Part shown: positions 34,901-43,449 of the stretch, piece after piece
Numbering within the stretch: the first letter of the stretch is position 1
Layout of the letters: every line of letters starts with the position of its first letter
Source of the DNA: Toxorhynchites rutilus septentrionalis
Taxonomy: Eukaryota > Arthropoda > Insecta > Diptera > Culicidae
Reading direction: 5' to 3'
Assembly (NCBI RefSeq): GCF_029784135.1
Contig: NC_073745.1
Coordinates: forward strand, 314,702,787 to 314,766,786
Length of the DNA: 64,000 nt
Translations under genes and position numbers: made by a program
The notes under the pieces: generated by a model
The model's database searches: none
Told to the model about the DNA's origin: nothing
The model's input: only the letters and a program-made list of their open reading frames with translations

Positions 34901-37900
34901 ATATTGTGCTCGATAATTTTGAGATGAACGTTCGCGGTTTGGGTACAGTTTTGCTATAGCAGTTGTCGCAATGCATCGTAAGCAAAACAGCACAAAGCTA
35001 GTTTGTGTTGAAAAAAAAACGGCGCTATAACGACTAAAACAAAATCAAAATTTCAAAATCAAAGTTTGATTTTCTATTGTGTTATAATTGTTTTGTTGTC
35101 TTGTTTTGTTATTTCTAACAAAAATTCGGACGAATAATCATTAAAACATCATTTTATGAATTAACAGCCCTATATAACATCCCAAACTTTTTATACTTGC
35201 TTTGACATATCCCTCCAATGTACGAAAGAGTGAGTGTACTGCTCAAAAGAACTAGTTCATTTAAGTGAACGGTTGGTCACTGAGCGGTTCATTAAAGTGA
35301 ACCGTTTTACCCACCTCTATTGAGAACCCGACGTGGTCACGAGGAAAGATCGCAAAATTCCTTAAAATTTCAAAAAACGACAGTAAGTACCGTACTCAAA
35401 CGTTACCGAGAGATCCTTACCGGGGATCGGGCGAAACCAATCAGGAACATATGACCGGAATCTACGAGCAAAGGTTGATTCGAGCAGTCCACAACAATCC
35501 TGATTACTCCCTGAGGGTTTTAGCGAAAAAACGGCGAGCCACAGTACAGTTCGACGAATTTGTATGCGAGAGGGCTTGCGGTCGTAAGCAAACGCCTCAA
35601 CAGGAGGCTGAAACAAAACCTGGTTGCTAAAATCCGTGCAAGGAAGCTGCGCGAGGATGTGTTGACCAAGTACAAAGGATGCACTTTGATTGACGATGAA
35701 GCATACGTAAAAATGGATTTCGGACAAATAGCCGGTATCAAATTTTACCTTTCCAAGCGCAAAGGGAGTATCGTGGGTAGGTTCAAATTTGTTTACGCAT
35801 TTGAATTTGCCCGTAAGTTGATGATTTGGCAAGGGATCTGTAGTTGTGGAGAGAAGACAAAGTTTTTTATCATGAATGGAAATGTTCACAAGGAAGAGTG
35901 TCTTCAGAACAAGATTTTGCCATTCATTCGATCACATAAAAATCCGATGAAGTTCTGGCCTGATTTGGCAAGTTGTCATTATAGTCGGGATGTTCCGAAT
36001 GAAGATGGTGGCAGAGTGAAAAATGATCCATCGTGCAATCTCACAATTGCTTGCTGCATTCTGTTCGCCATGATTATTCCAAGCAGATACAAGAGTGATT
36101 TATAATTAGGTGTGGAGAAATGAGCGAATGAACTTTTCCATACTTTTGGTAATAATTGCATCCTAAGCTAACATTATTTTTGCCCTCACTCAGTCGGGGT
36201 CTTGTTCATACGATTTTATAGTGTTATTCATTGTGTCTGTCCGTAAAAATGATTATGGCTTAAATTATACAGGATTTAAAATTTCACAATTCATTTGTTC
36301 ATATTTTTGGACGGTCTTTCCCATCCTTAATTCTAATGTTTTCACATTTCGTCGATTTCGTCAGCAACGGGATTTTTTTTCTTGAACCAATTTGCCTTGA
36401 AGTTTACCGGATATCCGGTATCCGGCTAAACTACTATTTGTATCATCACTAATAGATACTAATTTCACTTAAATTTTTTAGACCTTTTCTTATACTTAAA
36501 ATTGATTATGTTTGTCTACGAAAATTATCTTAAATGAGCACAAAAAAGGTTTATAAATACTGCTGGCGATAGAAAATTAGATTTTACGCATTTGCATCAA
36601 TAACAAAAAAAATTTGCTTCGATATAACGTAACTCGATATAACGTAACGATAAAAAAAATAAAGCTGCCTTATATCGAGGTATAACTGTAGTATAATCCT
36701 CCTATATTCGTGCATACGGTCTCACAGACCGGAAAATCAATAATTCTGCTTTGAGAATGCTGAAAAAAATGACTATTAAAACTGAATGAAGCTGAAGAGA
36801 AAAAAAATTCTGGAGTTTTTCATTCAAATATATTCTTTTCTTTAAATAAATACTTATAAAGCTTAAAAAGTACACAATATCAATATTACAGAGAAGTTCA
36901 ACTTTCGGTCTGTGACACCATGCGCGAGTATACGAATTATAGTTCTGCGTGCGAGTACAGGAAGATTAATTAACTCAAGCAGTTATTTACAGATCTCTCA
37001 AACGGTTGAGATTCACTCAATAGCAAGTAAATTGTCACTTCCATTGAGAGATGTCTTAAATTCTGCTGAATGCCAAAAGAATTTACTATAATTTCAGTTA
37101 TAGTAAATTATTTACTACAAATAAAAGCGGAAAAATTAACATCTCGAAAGGTTGCAGTTGCTTCATTAGCTTGCTTGAAGGTTTTTAAGTTTTAGAAGAG
37201 TGAATTAAAGTTATTATTCTAAGTTTATTGAATGCTCAAAGATCGTAATCCTCACTATCATTGAAGGAATTTCCTTATACTCCACTATATATGAGTACAT
37301 ATTTATTTATTTATTTACCATCTTTGGTCACAGACCACACAGACTATTTAGACATTCTTAATTCTATCTTTAAAAACTAGTCTACTTATGTTGAAATCAA
37401 AAATATCGTGCACATCGTTAAAAAGCCTACAGCATCTATCTAGCGGATTGTTATATCCGTATGTAGTACGGTGCCCTTGAACTCTGAGAAAGGAAGAGCT
37501 TCGGAGTTGGCGGTTAGGAACGTGAATATTAATATTTTGCAGTATGCTGCCGCAGTCGATGTTGTTGCTTAGTACGTCGTAGATGAACAGCCTTTGCAGA
37601 AAACTACGCCGGCTCGACAGAGTTTGGAGTCCGATGAGCGCGCATCGATGTTCGTAAGGCGGTAGATTGTCGGGATTTGTCCATGGGAGCCGCCGTAATG
37701 CACTTCTTATAAAACGTTTCTGGATTTTTTCGATACGTGTTACGTGCACACTGTGATACGGGGCCCAGATCTGCACTCCATACTCTAATACGCTGCGAAC
37801 CAGAGAACAGTACAGTGACTTCATGGCATGTACGTCGTCAAATTGCGCTGTATTTCTTCTCAGGAAGCCAAGCATGGAGTTTGCTTTATTACACCCATAC

Positions 37901-40900
37901 TCGCTATACGGCCGCTCTTTATACGGCATTTCGCTATAACGGCCCTCTTCAATTCAGGCAAGTTTTCGATTTACGGCCTAAAATGTTTCTTTATAACGGC
38001 AAAAAAAACTTTGAGGATTGGTTCAAGAATCACTAAGCAACAAAAAAATTAGGTATGTATTTCATGTAACATGGAATTGTTTCATTTTGACGTGCGACTA
38101 CGTTTACCCGGGTGTATGGGGGGGGTAAAATGAAAACCTAAACGCAGAACATGCAGGAAAAAATGAAAGATCCAAATGCTTATATCTCGAACATTTCTTA
38201 CTGTATCGGAAATATGTTTGCATCAATTGAATATTTCTACGCTCCTATCGCAATTAATAAAATGTTATTTATCATTAGATAAACAATTGAACAACTGTAA
38301 AATGTTAAGCGTTATCTAAACGCCCTAACTACTTTGTTTTGATTGGCCCGATTCACAGTTTCCCCAACACAGCCATTATAACCAAGCAGCCTTGGGGAAA
38401 CCGGCAATGCAAATACATGAAAGTATGGGGATTCTTGTTCTCATCGAAATGTGTTTCCTAACACAGACTTCAAAACCAAGCAGTGTTGGAGAAATCGGCA
38501 TTGTAAATACATGAAAGTTGGGGGTATTTTTGTTTCGACTAAAATGTGTTTCCTAACACAGACTTCAAATCCATGGAGCGTGGGGAAATTGGCATTGCAA
38601 ATTCATGTAAGTCGGGGGTATTTTTGTTCCGACTGAAATGTGTTTCCCCAACACAGAGTTCAAATCCATGTAGCGTGGGGAAATTGGCATTGCAAATTCT
38701 GCAATTCGGGAGCATTTTTGTTTTGACTGAAATGTGTTTCTCCAACACAGATTTCAGAACCAAGGTGTCTGGGGGAATTGGCATTGCAAATTCATGCAGG
38801 TCGGGGGTATTTTCGTTCTCGACTGAAATGTGTTTGCTTAACACATACTTCAAAACCAAGGTGTCTGGGGAAATAGGTTTTGCAAATAAATGCAAACTGC
38901 GAGTACTTTTGTACTCGCTTGTCTTTGTGCAGGCTAGAATATGTTTCATGGACACGGTATAAGTTGAAGTTGTTGATTCATGCAAGCCGAGGGTAGTTCT
39001 ACACCCGCATGTTTTTTTTTGCACTCCGAAAAGTGTTTCCCTAACACGGATTACAAAAACGGGTACGAGCACAACGCTTTGGCTCGGTTATTCAAGATTG
39101 CATTGAAGGATATGCTTTCATATCTTCTACTTACTGAATGTCTGGCACTGAGTACCTGAAGTTCATCAAATCAAACAAATTCGCGGTTCGAAAAGTACGT
39201 ACACTTGAGAGATGCAAACTTCAGAGGGAAATGTAAATTAAAATAATCGTTTGATAATTCTTCCGTTCACATATTTTGTTCTTGGCATCGTACCAAACGA
39301 AAGAGGACTGTCATTAAATTTACTTGTGACGAAGAACATAATCTATCACAATGCATGAATTGACCTTACATGGCATTTATTCAATCTGTTTACTCACAAA
39401 GCAAATATATTGAATTCGATTGAATTCGGAAATTGTTTTATTCAATCAAAAATTTAATAAATACAAACAAATGATTGCTAAGCTAACCTAGTCCCACGTC
39501 AACTTTGCGGTTATGTCATAGATATAACCCACCCATTTTTTGTTCATAGATTATTGTTGGTTTTTATGTATGTATGTTGTATGTATTTTATGTTTTACGT
39601 TTATGTTATGTCTGTATTGTTGATTTAAATGAAACAAATTTGAATTTTATTTTTGATTCAAATATAAAAATAAAAATAAAAAGATAGAATGAATGAATGA
39701 TAAACCCTGTTAAATATTTAACAAATTTGGAACCTATCTGATTGAATTTGTATTAGAATAATTGATTCCTTAATTGATTGCGGCCTTTCGCTTTGCGGCC
39801 GAATTTTGTGGAACGTATCTAGGCCGTAGAACAAGGTATGGGTGTACTGTATTACATATACAGCGCGGACTCGATTATATACAGTTTTTGATTTTTTTTA
39901 ACTGTAAATAATCGAATCCTGTACATAATAGAGCCAAAAAATTTTTTTTATTAGTTTTTTTTTGCATGTATTTTTTGTTTTTTGAAAATGACTTGATTTT
40001 TGATCAAGTCGGAAAACACCTTTCTCATATGAAAAAAAATAAATTTATCCATATTCTCTCAGGAGGTGAAAGACGATTTTTTTTTCCAAACTGTATATAA
40101 TCGAGTCCAAAATTGTATATAATCAGATCACATATAATCGAGTCCGACCTGTAATACCTTTCGAATACAGGTTTTTTTATGCAGAACGGTTAATGTTCAT
40201 GCTTATTTTTTATTTAACATATTTTTTATCAATAGCGTTTTTAAAACTATGTTGTTTTTCGCTAAAATCTTCATTTGTTTCATACTTCTAGACTGCTTAT
40301 TTCACCTTCAACCATATAAGTGCTCGTCTCAAGACAGTACAAGCAAACCTTTTTCAATCTTTTTTTGTGCGGGGGATAGGGACCACAGGTGATTCTCTAA
40401 TTTTATTACAGTCCAAAATAATATCCAAAGAGACAAACAAACGAATTGAATAAAACCGTTTACATAATGTAATGTTGTCGTGTCATGGATACAAATGATT
40501 TCCCCGATTACTTGATATGTACAGTATTTTACACAAATATATTTTGCTATTATTAACACAAGATTTAAGGATGTTGATTTTATACCTATTTTTACTGAAG
40601 TGAGCGAATATGACTCACACAAAAAATTTAAAGTTTTTGCAAAGGAAGTAGTTTCAAATCAAATCAAATAAAGTGTTCAATATCAAAAAAATCATGGAAA
40701 ACATTTTTCACATATGAACTCTGTTTTCGAAACACATTTTTAATGAGTCAAATTGGCTCGGTCCGTAAATCTAGTGTGAATCTTAATTTGTATTTTTTCA
40801 TTTTTGTTTCAGGCATTTTCACTTTACGAGGACGAAATCTCCGATTCCAAGTCGCAGTTTGCCGCCATCACTTTGATCGTGTCTACGGTGGAACAGATGT

Positions 40901-41497
40901 CCTGCTTTTCAGAGGAAAACGCCGAACCCCTGCGTACAAATTGTGCACTCGCTGCATCGAAACTGTTGAAGAAACCCGATCAGTGTCGGGCGGTGGTTAC
41001 CTGCGCCAGCTTGTTCTGGAGTGGAAAGTAAGTAGAATATCCCTGCAATCTCACATGTGAAAGGTCACTATCAAAGTAAATTATCACAGACAGAGCGGCA
41101 ACGAGCTACGCGATGAAAAGCGCACTCTCGAGTGCTTGAAGAAGGCCGCGAAGATTGCATCCCAATGTCTGGATGTGGGAGTACAAGTACAGCTGTATGT
41201 TGAACTACTCAACCATTATCTATTCTACTACGAGCGAGGGAATACACAGATCACTGTGTCGATGTTAAATCAGGTAAGAGCAATTATTTTCTAAATCGAA
41301 TTCTATTTTTGGGACTAAATCCATTTTGTTAATAGTTAATCGCAAAGATAAACGAGGAACTCCCGAATCTCGAACCGACAGAGGAGACAAAACAAATCGA
41401 GATGCACTATCAGAACACTCTGGCACACATCCGAAGTCGGATGGAGGCCAACGATAGTGGTCTAGAAATTTCGTTCGCTGGGATAACACTGAACTAG
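19977..41497 (+). CDS. VPS35: VPS35, retromer core subunit (seven coding exons)
   Basis: Exons: 19977-19979 (ATG only, followed by GTAAGT), 30058-30447, 30505-31304, 31475-32141, 40813-41027, 41090-41273 and 41336-41497. Together they give 2421 nt and 806 aa, close to the roughly 796 aa of vertebrate VPS35. The N-terminal part has PRLYL at 106-110, the VPS26-binding motif, followed by [18 protein letters not shown]. The long alpha-solenoid follows, including [34 protein letters not shown] and [14 protein letters not shown]; the C-terminal half of the family binds VPS29. The product sorts cargo from endosomes to the trans-Golgi and plasma membrane. Introns 1 (10,078 bp) and 4 (8,671 bp) are filled with transposons; the other introns are 57-170 bp. 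Intron 2 is 57 bp without an in-frame stop. AATAAA lies at 41699. Family assignment is firm. Confidence 0.96.
20040..21281. other. VPS35 intron 1, 5' part: nothing firmly recognised
   Basis: No coding evidence. A TTTATTTATTTCATTAGG block at about 20553 could be the tail of an antisense retroelement extending rightward to about 21000, but no protein similarity could be read. Confidence 0.3.
21282..22250 (-). mobile_element. Copy of the TTGACGTGGGACTA element (partial)
   Basis: It starts with TTGACGTGGGACTA (21282-21295) and runs as the reverse complement of the longer copy at 38087-39530, including two or three of its 94-bp tandem units (21930-22230). The shared sequence extends outward to the GGTTAT..ATAACC hairpin at about 21254-21275. 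The right end differs from the other copies and may be rearranged. Confidence 0.7.
23092..23107 (-). other. Histone-type 3' stem-loop in a histone-derived fragment
   Basis: On the minus strand this reads GGCGCTTTTCAGGGCC, one base away from the perfect stem of the histone mRNA 3' element (stem of 6, loop TTTC). Flanking DNA to about 23350 resembles the region around the H2A pseudogene near 25000, so this is a duplicated non-coding piece of a histone gene. Confidence 0.55.
23640..23755. repeat. Pyrimidine-rich low-complexity tract
   Basis: About 115 bp made almost only of C, T and A, with many CCCACTCC and CCTTTCC runs, inside VPS35 intron 1. It has no G-rich or coding signal. A repeat motif AGGCGAATGAACTGCAAAG follows near 24020 and recurs near 49385. 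Confidence 0.7.
24141..24501 (+). pseudogene. Histone H2B pseudogene
   Basis: The translation in shifting frames follows H2B in order: a PKTSG-like start, GKAAKK, AQKNIS, a DKKK-rich linker, ESYAIYI, then a decayed histone fold and the final [13 protein letters not shown] and KYT-K-stop end at 24499-24501. Small indels and stop codons break it. The similarity is strong enough to be sure of the parent gene. It lies in VPS35 intron 1, 1 kb from an H2A pseudogene of opposite strand. Confidence 0.85.
24997..25484 (-). pseudogene. Histone H2A pseudogene with 3' stem-loop
   Basis: On the minus strand an ATG at 25484-25482 begins [19 protein letters not shown], one or two changes from H2A, then GLQFPVG. 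After that the frame is broken, but pieces such as [15 protein letters not shown] and KKTRI can be followed to about 25250. At 25012-24997 a GGCGCTTATCAGGGCT element resembles the histone 3' stem-loop. Coding decay is clear. An earlier fragment near 23100 shares the 3' region. Confidence 0.88.
26095..26520 (-). mobile_element. Partial copy of the TTGACGTGGGACTA element
   Basis: The reverse complement matches the first 450 bp of the copy at 38087. It includes the end TAGTCCCACGTCAA (about 26502-26515) and two 94-bp units (26110-26240). The other end is missing. Confidence 0.7.
26740..27120 (-). pseudogene. Antisense LINE reverse-transcriptase fragment
   Basis: On the minus strand [18 protein letters not shown] and VSFKYLGV closely resemble the segment after the RT catalytic block in the intact LINE at 51860-55543, and lower-quality matches continue to about 26740. 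It is a dead fragment of the same or a sister family in VPS35 intron 1. Confidence 0.8.
27121..29519. other. VPS35 intron 1, central part: no supported gene
   Basis: Short open frames at 27564-27818 (plus), 28077-28373 (plus) and 28305-28490 (minus) have no recognisable domains. The base composition is less AT-rich than the surroundings, suggesting old transposon DNA, but I cannot name a family. Confidence 0.35.
29520..30015 (-). pseudogene. Antisense LINE endonuclease fragment
   Basis: On the minus strand the 29797-30015 part reads [13 protein letters not shown] and [10 protein letters not shown], matching the C-terminal endonuclease of the LINE at 51860-55543 (NTGETTRVPKPPA, DPNGSDHLPI). 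Further pieces continue to about 29520 with frame changes. It ends only 42 bp before VPS35 exon 2. Confidence 0.85.
32288..33631. mobile_element. TIR element with TTGACGTAGAACTACG ends, 1344 bp
   Basis: A perfect 16-bp inverted repeat bounds the unit in VPS35 intron 4 (32288-32303, 33616-33631). Its interior holds an imperfect repeat of about 170 bp (32365-32700) and overlapping open frames on both strands (32859-33440 plus, 32783-33034 minus) without a recognised domain. The terminal motif resembles the TTGACGTGGGACTA family, so the two may be related. Confidence 0.65.
33632..34366. other. VPS35 intron 4 segment, no gene
   Basis: Contains several ACCGGTAA-type palindromic motifs (33985-34070), with a short inverted arrangement around ACCGGTTTCACCGGT, and otherwise nothing recognisable. 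Confidence 0.4.
34375..35319. mobile_element. Nonautonomous hAT element, 945 bp
   Basis: The ends TAGAGATGGGCAAACCGTT and, in reverse complement, TAGAGGTGGGTAAAACGGTT are typical hAT inverted repeats. The 8 bp outside (TTGATAAC at 34367-34374; TTGAGAAC at 35320-35327) match at 7 of 8, the target-site size for hAT. Inside there are many copies of AGTTCA/TGAACT subterminal motifs and no transposase. Confidence 0.85.
35334..36105 (+). pseudogene. Tc1/mariner (IS630-type) transposase pseudogene
   Basis: A broken N-terminal helix-turn-helix region (35334-35560) is followed by a longer open stretch (35560-36105) with [28 protein letters not shown] (first catalytic Asp region), [12 protein letters not shown] and [15 protein letters not shown] (second catalytic Asp). 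These motifs fit the mosquito ITmD37E-like group. The C terminus with the last acidic residue is not readable. A related antisense copy lies at 60480-60992. Confidence 0.8.
36106..37300. other. VPS35 intron 4 segment with an isolated transposon end
   Basis: AT-rich and noncoding. Around 36615-36690 two copies of CGATATAACGTAA and the mirror TATATCGAGGTATAACTGTA form what looks like one TIR of a pogo-type element; the partner end is not seen. Confidence 0.4.
37301..37889 (-). pseudogene. 3' part of a LINE, truncated
   Basis: On the minus strand the frame reads the C-terminal domain after the reverse transcriptase of a CR1/Jockey-like element: [46 protein letters not shown]. It ends at 37348 and has a TAAA tandem tail at 37317-37301. 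It is similar in layout to the LINE at 6507-8928. Its upstream part is absent beyond 37889, where a TIR element starts. Confidence 0.8.
38087..39530 (+). mobile_element. Longest copy of the TTGACGTGGGACTA element
   Basis: Left end TTGACGTGCGACTACG (38087-38102); right TIR TAGTCCCACGTCAA (39489-39502), followed by a shared 28-bp extension ending in a GGTTAT-ATAACC hairpin near 39530. Homologous parts occur at 21282-22250, 26095-26520 and 56795-56987. The centre is a tandem array. No transposase is present. Confidence 0.75.
38340..39060. repeat. Degenerate 94-bp tandem array, about eight units
   Basis: The motif GTGTTTCCTAACACAGACTT or a variant recurs at about 38356, 38451, 38546, 38640, 38734, 38830, 38940 and 39033, giving steps of 93-96 bp with one of about 110. 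Each unit also has a GGGGAAATTGGCATTGCAAAT block and a GGGGGTATTTTTGTT block. Long open frames across the array on both strands are only consequences of the repetition. Confidence 0.85.
39859..40153. mobile_element. pogo-type MITE, 295 bp
   Basis: TACAGCGCGGACTCGATTAT at the left is mirrored with two changes at the right end (TATAATCGAGTCCGACCTGTA). Internal copies of the TATAATCGAGTCC motif are also present. It lies in VPS35 intron 4. Confidence 0.7.
40154..40812. other. End of VPS35 intron 4, no gene
   Basis: Contains a GATAGGGACCACA motif (about 40375) that also occurs twice in the element at 48760-49217, so part may be a related MITE. The polypyrimidine/AG acceptor of exon 5 ends it. Confidence 0.4.
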
Positions 41498-41698
41498 GGG
41501 GGAGGCATGGCGGTCGAGTCCTATCATGTACTCGAGAGATCGGTTTATATTATCGCTTACAAATTCGAATATCTATAGGAGTTTTTAGTAATGGGTTACA
41601 CTAAAAACACTAAACACTAAAAAAAAGAGCTAAAAGTTGAATAATTGTTTATCGTGAACACCGCAAGGAAAAGTTAAACGACGAGAAACTGAAAAAAA

Positions 41699-41704
41699 AA
41701 TAAA
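41699..41704 (+). terminator. Polyadenylation signal of VPS35
   Basis: AATAAA in an A-rich stretch 202 nt after the VPS35 stop; a plausible 3' end signal. Confidence 0.55.
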
Positions 41705-42267
41705 GGCATTGGTCTAATTTTTGAGAAGGTATATCTAGTATCAAATATACATGTATTAGGAACTAAGCTGCAGTTAATAAACATAGCACTGATTTGCAAG
41801 CATCGTAAAACGATCATCGCATCTAATTTTATGGTTCTATATTGATGAGAGAAATTGTCCATTTTGAGTTGAATTTATGACGCTCGACTCTATCAATCAA
41901 TCGCGTGATCATGAAAATATGTAGGGAACGGTAGCCCTAATAATCTGACCGGTGGTCCTGAGACGACCACTCCTTGGACCTGATTTTGGTTTTGATTTTG
42001 GTTTCCGTTGGGGTCCTGAAGTCATTGGAAATGTTGGAAAGGCGGCTCATGGAATCTGGGATCGAATTATCTCATATTAAATTTATTGGACCGCCGATTT
42101 TGTCCAGCTCAGCGCTACGAAGTTAAAACTGAAGGGTTCTGAAAATATCCGAAAAATATGGACGACACAAGAACGTTGAGAAATTTGTATTTCTTTGTCA
42201 CAACCAAGAAGAGTTGTTAAAAATGGTGTTCTATTTCTTGTATGGACTATTTATGAAATCATCCATA

Positions 42268-43408
42268 TACAAACCCCGTTCGGTTTTGGCAACACGCCCG
42301 AATATTTTGTGTTGCCAAAATCGAACCGTGCCTAAAACTAACGGTTTTTTCATATTTTTTAAAACTTTTTAGTGGCTAAACATATTTAGGGATCAACAAA
42401 AATGACCCGAATATTTTAGTTTTTGCTTTCCTCGGGTACACTATGATATACACTGAAGAGTCTACTGATCCGGGGCTAAAGATGGCAAAACATAGAATAA
42501 CCCTCAGACCATGCGCAAATGCTACGGATACTCACATATTGCCGATGTTTATAATTGAAAAAACTAAGAAGCAATAGGGCTTTCAAAAACGTTCAAATTC
42601 CTGTTGAATATGCCGCTTCGAAAAATGCATGGAATATTCGAAAATTTTCCAGTAGAGTGCTAATCGAACCAATGGCCGTTCTTCTTCTTGAAAATTGTAC
42701 GGCCCATCATTTCCAACATGAGCTGATTTCGGATGACGGTTCGATAGAGGTAAAGTTTCTACCGCCCAACGTGACCCCTTTACTACAGCCCATAGGCATT
42801 CAAATTATCAAAACAAGATACCGAGACAAATTACATCTTTAAATCGCCAATAAATTTGACTTTAAGCAACGGATTAATAAAATCAACCTCAAAGACGTTT
42901 CTTTTTGGCTGCATGAAGCATGTGGATGTCTCCGAAACAGCGGTTCAACGATCTTGAAAAAAATATAGGCTGGATAGTTGGGACTGCTGCACGAAGATGC
43001 CGTTCCTTTGCGTATATTGTTCAATTCCCAGATGGACATGGACAAAGTAGAAACAACGGAATACCCCGAGGAAGAATTTTGTGTTGGTGACGTGAAAATT
43101 AGCGCTCTGGTACTGAATAAGGACGACAAAGGCTGCGACGCCATAGGAGATGACGAACGTTTCTTGGATAAACAAGGAGACGAAGATTCGATTTTGGTGG
43201 ACATCGTACTTCCAGGTCCAGATTGACCCGAACCCACCATGTCGCTCGAGTACTGGCCCGTTTAATCGAATGGGCTGAGGACAAACACTTCGACATGGCT
43301 GATATATTGACCCTCGGAAAGATTCGTAATGCTGCGCTGTTTTTGGCACATGTGCCAAACTCGAACCGTGGCAAAAACGAAACGTGCCGAAATCGAACGG
43401 GGTCTGTA
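42268..43408 (+). pseudogene. pogo/Tigger-type DNA transposon with decayed transposase
   Basis: The ends TACAAACCCCGTTCG and CGAACGGGGTCTGTA form inverted repeats with internal similarity. Inside, STDPGLKMAKHRITL-like and CANATDTH-like pieces (42460-42540) correspond to the first catalytic region. VLLLENCTAHH and FLPPNVTPLLQPIG (about 42680-42800) correspond to the second, with the usual Asp of the LLLDN motif replaced by Glu. An acidic C-terminal tail follows to about 43340. Stops and shifts show it is dead. It lies 770 bp after VPS35. Confidence 0.8.
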
Positions 43409-43449
43409 CAACAAAGAAATCATAACAAACCAAAGTGTTTTTTCATAAC

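Larger units (their letters stand above)
37890..39846. mobile_element. pogo-like TIR element interrupted by another element
   Basis: TACACCCATAC plus a TACGGCC-containing block marks the left end, and its reverse complement marks the right end (39820-39846). The only content besides about 200 bp on the left and 315 bp on the right is the element at 38087-39530, which therefore inserted into it. Confidence 0.6.

Noticed and set aside
35362..35889. 175-codon frame on the minus strand
   Set aside because: Antisense to the Tc1-type transposase pseudogene, whose motifs are on the plus strand.
38340..39060. CRISPR-like array
   Set aside because: Contiguous degenerate 94-bp units, not short identical repeats with unique spacers, and a eukaryotic setting.
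38539..39072. Long open frames (up to 177 codons) on both strands
   Set aside because: They run through the 94-bp tandem array and simply repeat its translation; no start context or domain.
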